Shown one piece after another: positions 60,317 to 64,000 of a stretch of DNA of 64,000 bases. The stretch is taken from positions 162,898-226,897 of the forward strand of contig WMKK01000018.1 in NCBI GenBank assembly GCA_012295225.1, read 5' to 3'. Within the stretch, counting starts at the first letter, position 1; the number at the start of each line of letters is the position of its first letter. Under the pieces are notes generated by a model that saw only the letters and a program-made list of their open reading frames with translations, did not search any database and was not told the DNA's origin. Origin of the DNA: Ostreococcus mediterraneus (taxonomy: Eukaryota > Chlorophyta > Mamiellophyceae > Mamiellales > Bathycoccaceae). The position numbers were made by a program, and so were the translations under genes.

Positions 60317-60495
60317 CGATGACGGTGGTGATGATAGGCGAGGGTGACGCGATGACGCGGTGTGCGGGGGGTTTGGTGCGTCGCGCGCGCGGTGCGCGCG
60401 AGGCGTCGATGATGACGCGACGACGCGCGCGCGAGGCGTCGATGATGACGACGGTCGACGCCTCGCGACGGTGGTGTTCGTGTTCAAGAGTATGA

Positions 60496-61101
60496 TTACA
60501 AGCCGACGCGGTCGCTATCACCCATCAATGGCGTCGGATCGCGACCGAGAATCTCCCCAGTCGCGCCCTTCCATTCCGTCGTGCCTAAAGAATATCCCCA
60601 GTCGCTTTGCGTCTCGATCTCGACGTCGCCCACCGGTCGAGCCATGCACAAAAGCGCCATTCCAGCCTCAATCTCATCCTCGCTCAGCGTAAACTCTAAA
60701 TCGGTAATGTCACTTTGATCCACGGCGCCCTTGGCCACGCGCGCGACGCACGCGCCGCAAATGCCCCCGCGGCACGTAAACGGAATCTCAATCCCCGCGT
60801 CGAGCCCGGCGTCTAAAATGTACTGCTCGCTCCCGCACTCCACCTCAACGCGCGAGTTATTCGCGCCGAGAAACGTCACCTTTACCGGCGCCCCGACGAT
60901 GGAGCCCGCTTCGGAAATCTTGCGCTTGCTCAAGTCGATGGCGTCGCGAGCCATTTTATCCTTGGGCTTGCCGAACAGCGCGCGCACGCGCACCGTCGCG
61001 CACCGTCGCGCCGTCGACGCGCGCGTGGCGCCCGCGCGGAACTCCGCGTTTGACGCGCGGTGTTGCGTCAGCGTCATCGTCGCGCTCGTGCTCGCAAACA
61101 T
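60496..61101 (-). CDS. Plastid-type 2Fe-2S ferredoxin with C-terminal extension (FdC-like)
   Basis: A 201-residue protein starts from the ATG at 61101 and begins with a 40-residue plastid transit-like leader. The ferredoxin domain (about 72-165) has cysteines C110, C115 and C118 in CRGGICGAC and the fourth at C152, a CX4CX2C spacing typical of plant-type ferredoxins with four extra residues before the last Cys. VDQSDITDLEFTLSEDEIE resembles the loop of FdC-type ferredoxins, and the tail of about 40 residues after VEIETQSDWGY is an extension absent from standard ferredoxins. It is probably an electron carrier in the stroma; its partner is unknown. It is head to head with an MBOAT gene. Confidence 0.85.
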   Translation of the reverse strand: MFASTSATMTLTQHRASNAEFRAGATRASTARRCATVRVRALFGKPKDKMARDAIDLSKRKISEAGSIVGAPVKVTFLGANNSRVEVECGSEQYILDAGLDAGIEIPFTCRGGICGACVARVAKGAVDQSDITDLEFTLSEDEIEAGMALLCMARPVGDVEIETQSDWGYSLGTTEWKGATGEILGRDPTPLMGDSDRVGL

Positions 61102-61210
61102 GGTCGCGCGGGCGTCGCGCGTCGCGTTGTGTCGTCGCGCGCGCTCGCGTGACTGGATAGAGTGCGCATTCGCGCACATTCGGGCGCGGCACATCACCGC
61201 GCGAGTCGTG
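61102..61210. promoter_or_regulatory. Short shared promoter ferredoxin/MBOAT acyltransferase
   Basis: Only 109 bases separate the two divergent starts, so co-regulation is possible. The plus-strand frame of the acyltransferase continues upstream through the ferredoxin start without conserved sequence. Confidence 0.4.
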
Positions 61211-62635
61211 ATGTTCGCCGTAAACGCCCTGTGCGCGCAATGGGCATCGCTCGTCGCCGCGGCGTCCGCGGCGATTGGGTTACCGCACGGCGCGACGACG
61301 TTTTTGCTCGGTTTAGTCTTGGGTGCGCCGATCGGGTGCGGGTTTCACGTGATCGATCGCACCGTGCCTCGCCCGTACGCGCCGTTTGCGAGGTCGATGT
61401 ACGCGCTGGTGAGTGGGGTGATGTTGTCGTTTGCGAGTTTCGGGCGGTCGACGATCGTGTGCGCGCATTTCGGGGTGTTTAGCTATGTGATGATGGTGCT
61501 ATGGAGGCGTCGGTGCGGCGTCGTGGTGTTCGTGGCGTCGTTTGCGTATTTGATTCAGTATCACTATAGCGCAGACACGGCGATGACGTGGAAACGGGGT
61601 GAAGTAGACATATCTGGCCTTCTCATGGTACTGGTGTTGAAGGTGACGGCGTGTGCGATGAATTACGAGGACGCGTCGACGACGGAGCTCACGGCGATGA
61701 ATGAATTTCAAAAACGTCGGCACATCAAAGAGTTGCCGAATGTCTTGGACTACGCGTCGTGGTTGATGTTCCCGTGTACGTTAGTCAGTGGACCCGCGAT
61801 TGAATTCAGAGACTACACGGACTGGTTGAATAAGCGTGGAGTGTGGGGCGGGCGTACGCCGAGCGCGGTGGAGTCGGCGGTGAAGAAATTCGCCATGGCG
61901 CTGTTGTTTTTAGCCTTACACACCGTGATTACGAGCGTCTACACCATCGATAACACGTACTTGAATCCCAAATGGATGGAGTACTCGTTGTTACATCGCA
62001 TTTGGCACATGCACATTTATGGCGAGGGTAACCGTTACAAATATTATTTCGTCTGGCTCATGGCGGATTTTGCGTGCACCGTCGCCGGTATTGGATTTAG
62101 CGGATACGACGCCAAGGGCCAACCTACGTTTGAGACGGCAACAAATATCCATCCACTAGGAGTTACGAAAGCTGTCACACTCAATTCCATTCCTTTGCAC
62201 TGGAACATCCAAACTGGTATGTGGTTACGCAACTACGTCTACGACCGCGTCACACCAGCGGGCGCAAAGCCAGGGTTGACGCAACTTTTGATCACGCAAA
62301 TCGTCTCTGGCGTGTGGCACGGCTTATACGCAGGATACTGGTTTTTCTTTGTCTCCAGTGCGTTCGCCGTGAACGCTGGGCGATTGATTTACCGCTTACA
62401 AGTGCACCGCGTGCCCAAACAATTCCACAACTTCGTCAACGTCCCGCATTGGTTCGTCACGCAGTTCGGGCTCAACTACTTGTGCGCAGCATTCATCTTA
62501 ATCGACTATAAGGAATGTCTCACCGCATGGGGGTCGGTATATTACTGGGCGCACTGGGCTTTGGCGTTCATGATTATCATCGGTTCCGCGTTTGCGCCAA
62601 AGCCAAAACCAAAAGCCGCGACGAAGATTGAATAG
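61211..62635 (+). CDS. MBOAT lysophospholipid acyltransferase (LPCAT-like)
   Basis: A 474-residue protein starts from the ATG at 61211. It has about ten hydrophobic helices. The MBOAT active-site histidine is in SGVWHGLYAGYW and the conserved Asn block is WNIQTGMWLRNYVYDR; IQYHYSADTAMTW and LYNIPLHWN-like sequence fit plant LPCAT1/2-type enzymes. These acylate lysophosphatidylcholine or related lysolipids in the ER. The C-terminus is basic (KPKPKAATKIE) and lacks a canonical KKXX signal. It is head to head with the ferredoxin gene and converges on nothing nearby. Confidence 0.85.
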   Translation: MFAVNALCAQWASLVAAASAAIGLPHGATTFLLGLVLGAPIGCGFHVIDRTVPRPYAPFARSMYALVSGVMLSFASFGRSTIVCAHFGVFSYVMMVLWRRRCGVVVFVASFAYLIQYHYSADTAMTWKRGEVDISGLLMVLVLKVTACAMNYEDASTTELTAMNEFQKRRHIKELPNVLDYASWLMFPCTLVSGPAIEFRDYTDWLNKRGVWGGRTPSAVESAVKKFAMALLFLALHTVITSVYTIDNTYLNPKWMEYSLLHRIWHMHIYGEGNRYKYYFVWLMADFACTVAGIGFSGYDAKGQPTFETATNIHPLGVTKAVTLNSIPLHWNIQTGMWLRNYVYDRVTPAGAKPGLTQLLITQIVSGVWHGLYAGYWFFFVSSAFAVNAGRLIYRLQVHRVPKQFHNFVNVPHWFVTQFGLNYLCAAFILIDYKECLTAWGSVYYWAHWALAFMIIIGSAFAPKPKPKAATKIE

Positions 62636-62837
62636 GCAAACGCACAGCGCGTCTCGCATTTAATTAAAAGTACAACATCACCAACGTCAAACGATCACTG
62701 TGCGCGCGCGCGCACCAATCAATCGAACGATCGACACACACCTCAATGCGCCCGCGCGAAACGCGCGCGCCCGAAACGCTTTCGGCTCAAAAAAAATCCA
62801 AAAAACCCCAACCGCCACTTCCCGACGCCGAAGCTCG
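62636..62837. other. Gap between tandem plus-strand genes
   Basis: This 202-base stretch contains the 3' flank of the acyltransferase and the promoter and 5' UTR of the following small gene. An upstream in-frame segment to 62700 is Arg/Ala-rich and not counted as coding. Confidence 0.35.
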
Positions 62838-63098
62838 ATGTCCAGCTCGTTCTTCTCGCGCGTCGGCGCGCTCAAGCTCAAAGAATTCCCGGAATTCGTG
62901 CGCAAGACGGCGACGGAGTACGATTACCGCGGTCGCGCGGCGACGTTTGCGAGCGAATACAAGACGAAATACATCGATACGGGCAGCGTCACGCCCCTTT
63001 GGCACTTCATGACGGGCGTGTTCGGCGTGGCGTACATCACGGTATGGCCCACGGAGTATCGTCACATGATGGCTGAGCGCCGGGGCGGACACCATTGA
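62838..63098 (+). CDS. Small membrane protein, possible mitochondrial ATP synthase subunit f
   Basis: An 86-residue protein starts from the ATG at 62838 (MSSSFFSRVGALKLKEFPEF). A single hydrophobic segment near residues 50-70 (TPLWHFMTGVFGVAYITVW) precedes a short basic tail (YRHMMAERRGGHH). The order of a KLKEFPEF-like N-terminal block, a central hydrophobic helix and a charged tail resembles subunit f of mitochondrial F1Fo ATP synthase (ATP5MF), but similarity is weak. Any other small inner-membrane protein is possible. Confidence 0.45.
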   Translation: MSSSFFSRVGALKLKEFPEFVRKTATEYDYRGRAATFASEYKTKYIDTGSVTPLWHFMTGVFGVAYITVWPTEYRHMMAERRGGHH

Positions 63099-63360
63099 GA
63101 AAATAGCGGGGCGTGAGGGCGCGGGGCGCGCGATCGATCGGACGCGATCGATCGATCGATCGAGCGATCGGGCGCGGGACAGCTCCAAAACAGTGTACTT
63201 AGTAGATGATGCGATAGATTCGTGCGCGATGCGCGCGCGAGATTTTAATGTTTGATTTGTGTTCGATGATTTCTACACGCGCGCGCTGCGCGCACTGCTG
63301 TACTATGTTTGACGCGACGCCGCGTACGCTATTATCGCGCGTCTTCGCGAGAGAGGTTGA
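63099..63360. other. Convergent 3' intergenic region with GATC repeat
   Basis: This 262-base stretch contains a run of about five ATCG tetranucleotides near 63146-63163 (cgatcgatcgatcgatcga). It probably holds only 3' flanks. Confidence 0.4.
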
Positions 63361-63954
63361 TTACGACGCCACGACGAACGCGGTGTTTCGCCAATCCTTT
63401 GCCAACTCGTCAAAATGATCGTCAAAATCAACGATATCTACGTTGTCGTCGCCGCGCACGAATGCGCGCACGCGAGCGCGCACCGCGTTCGCCTTCGTAA
63501 CCTCGAACCGCCGACCGTCGTCCCCGCCAGCCGACGTAAACGCCTCCTCTGTCGCCCCCGACGCGAACGCCTCTAAATCCACCCCACGCATCACCACTAA
63601 AAACGCACTCGCATATTGTGTCTTCAACGTCTGTGCGACGCTCTCCATCATCGGCGTCGTCGCCGCGTCCTCGCGTCTCGCCGGAGCGTAGTACGCGCCC
63701 ACCACGCGTTTCCCATGCGCCTTGGCGTGCGCCTCCACCTGCTCGAGCGCAATCTCAAAGTACGGCGACGTCGTACAATCACCGTGGAACAGCGGCACGC
63801 AGTCCGTGACGGCGGTCGACGTCGACATCGAGCTTACAGCGGCATCAGAAGGCGCACCGATGAAGACGCCACAACACGCCCGGCTGGGCGTCTTTAACGC
63901 GTGCGCGATCGCCTTGGACGTCGCGAGCGCATCGAACGTGACGATCGTCGACAT
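63361..63954 (-). CDS. EMC8/EMC9 subunit of the ER membrane protein complex
   Basis: A 197-residue protein starts from the ATG at 63954 (MSTIVTFDALATSKAIAHAL). The UPF0172/EMC8-9 signature is clear: CCGVFIGAPSD, DCVPLFHGDCTTSPYFEIALEQVE, and RVVGAYYAPARRE. The MPN-like fold lacks the metalloprotease JAMM residues, as in other EMC8/9. The EMC inserts tail-anchored and multipass proteins into the ER; EMC8/9 is a cytosolic, peripheral subunit. Only one of the paralogous EMC8/EMC9 genes is seen, as in non-vertebrates. The C-terminus is intact (WRNTAFVVAS). The last 46 bases of the window follow. Confidence 0.9.
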   Translation of the reverse strand: MSTIVTFDALATSKAIAHALKTPSRACCGVFIGAPSDAAVSSMSTSTAVTDCVPLFHGDCTTSPYFEIALEQVEAHAKAHGKRVVGAYYAPARREDAATTPMMESVAQTLKTQYASAFLVVMRGVDLEAFASGATEEAFTSAGGDDGRRFEVTKANAVRARVRAFVRGDDNVDIVDFDDHFDELAKDWRNTAFVVAS

Positions 63955-64000
63955 TGCGTGCGACTGCGGCGAACGAACGCACGGCCAGACGCGCGTGCGC

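Larger units (their letters stand above)
58733..60495. other. Long repeat-rich intergenic region, no recognised gene
   Basis: This 1.76-kb stretch is unusually long for this genome. It contains 11-base tandem units, an imperfect 45-base duplication, several alternating CG runs, a telomere-like motif (59802-59817), G-runs (60118-60168) and an ATG trinucleotide repeat (60274-60315). Long open frames on both strands encode only Arg/Ala/Ser-rich low-complexity sequence. Candidates are a regulatory block, unannotated non-coding RNA or chromosome-structural DNA; nothing proves any of these. Confidence 0.5.

Noticed and set aside
1-64000. CRISPR array, rRNA, tRNA, transposon or virus-like element
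   Set aside because: No spaced direct repeats, transposase, reverse transcriptase, integrase or capsid-like frame was recognised. tRNA genes could be missed by eye, so absence is not firm.

Overview
The window is gene-dense nuclear DNA of a picoeukaryotic green alga, most likely Ostreococcus or a close Mamiellophyceae relative. The evidence is a GC-rich sequence with intergenic gaps of about 100-500 bp, mostly intron-poor genes with very short introns, plant-type plastid proteins (transit peptides, a ferredoxin, GDP-mannose 3,5-epimerase) and alga-sized versions of universal eukaryotic genes. I see no mobile element, virus copy, CRISPR array, rRNA or convincing tRNA. Five undetermined bases (490, 531, 543, 563, 824) mark low-quality sequence in the first gene.

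Layout. 0-8.6 kb: a membrane-anchored tectonin-like protein, a flavin monooxygenase, TRAPPC8 and a small basic protein. 8.8-15.3 kb: PP6 phosphatase, an RlmI-type rRNA methyltransferase, a class V aminotransferase and a plastid-type ion channel with an odd pore. 15.4-23 kb: Nopp140 (two exons), GDP-mannose epimerase (two exons), a membrane RING ligase and a SAM-domain kinesin-13. 23-27.2 kb: a PotD-like binding protein with a thylakoid Tat-type signal, head to head with an E. coli-type LysA, then an FtsH-like metalloprotease without an ATPase. 27.3-36.5 kb: Vms1/ANKZF1 (three exons), a small unknown protein, importin-5 (two exons) and SCFD2. 37-45.8 kb: formate-tetrahydrofolate ligase, RCC2, 14-3-3 (two exons), a nucleotide-sugar transporter and a PabA-PabB fusion. 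45.9-64 kb: an unrecognised 898-residue protein, several small or unknown proteins, a nucleotide-sugar epimerase, a 1,582-residue codanin-1-like protein, an ExoIII/APE-type endonuclease, a ferredoxin, an MBOAT acyltransferase, a possible ATP synthase subunit f and EMC8/9.

Most genes are housekeeping and do not form one pathway. Recurring themes are secretory and nuclear transport (TRAPPC8, SCFD2, EMC8/9, importin-5), translation and nucleolar upkeep (Vms1, Nopp140, RlmI-like), one-carbon/folate supply (formate-tetrahydrofolate ligase and aminodeoxychorismate synthase about 4 kb apart) and plastid proteins. Ten gene pairs are head to head and probably share promoters; several of these gaps carry a TAGGGTTT telo-box-like motif.

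All eight introns I could place join conserved protein segments in frame and contain CTAAC or CTGAC near the 3' end; six of the eight donors read GTRCGT. The most unusual items are the Tat-targeted PotD-like protein beside a bacterial-type LysA, the channel with a GIGQ pore loop, the algal codanin-1 homologue, and the 1.7-kb repeat-rich gap at 58.7-60.5 kb.
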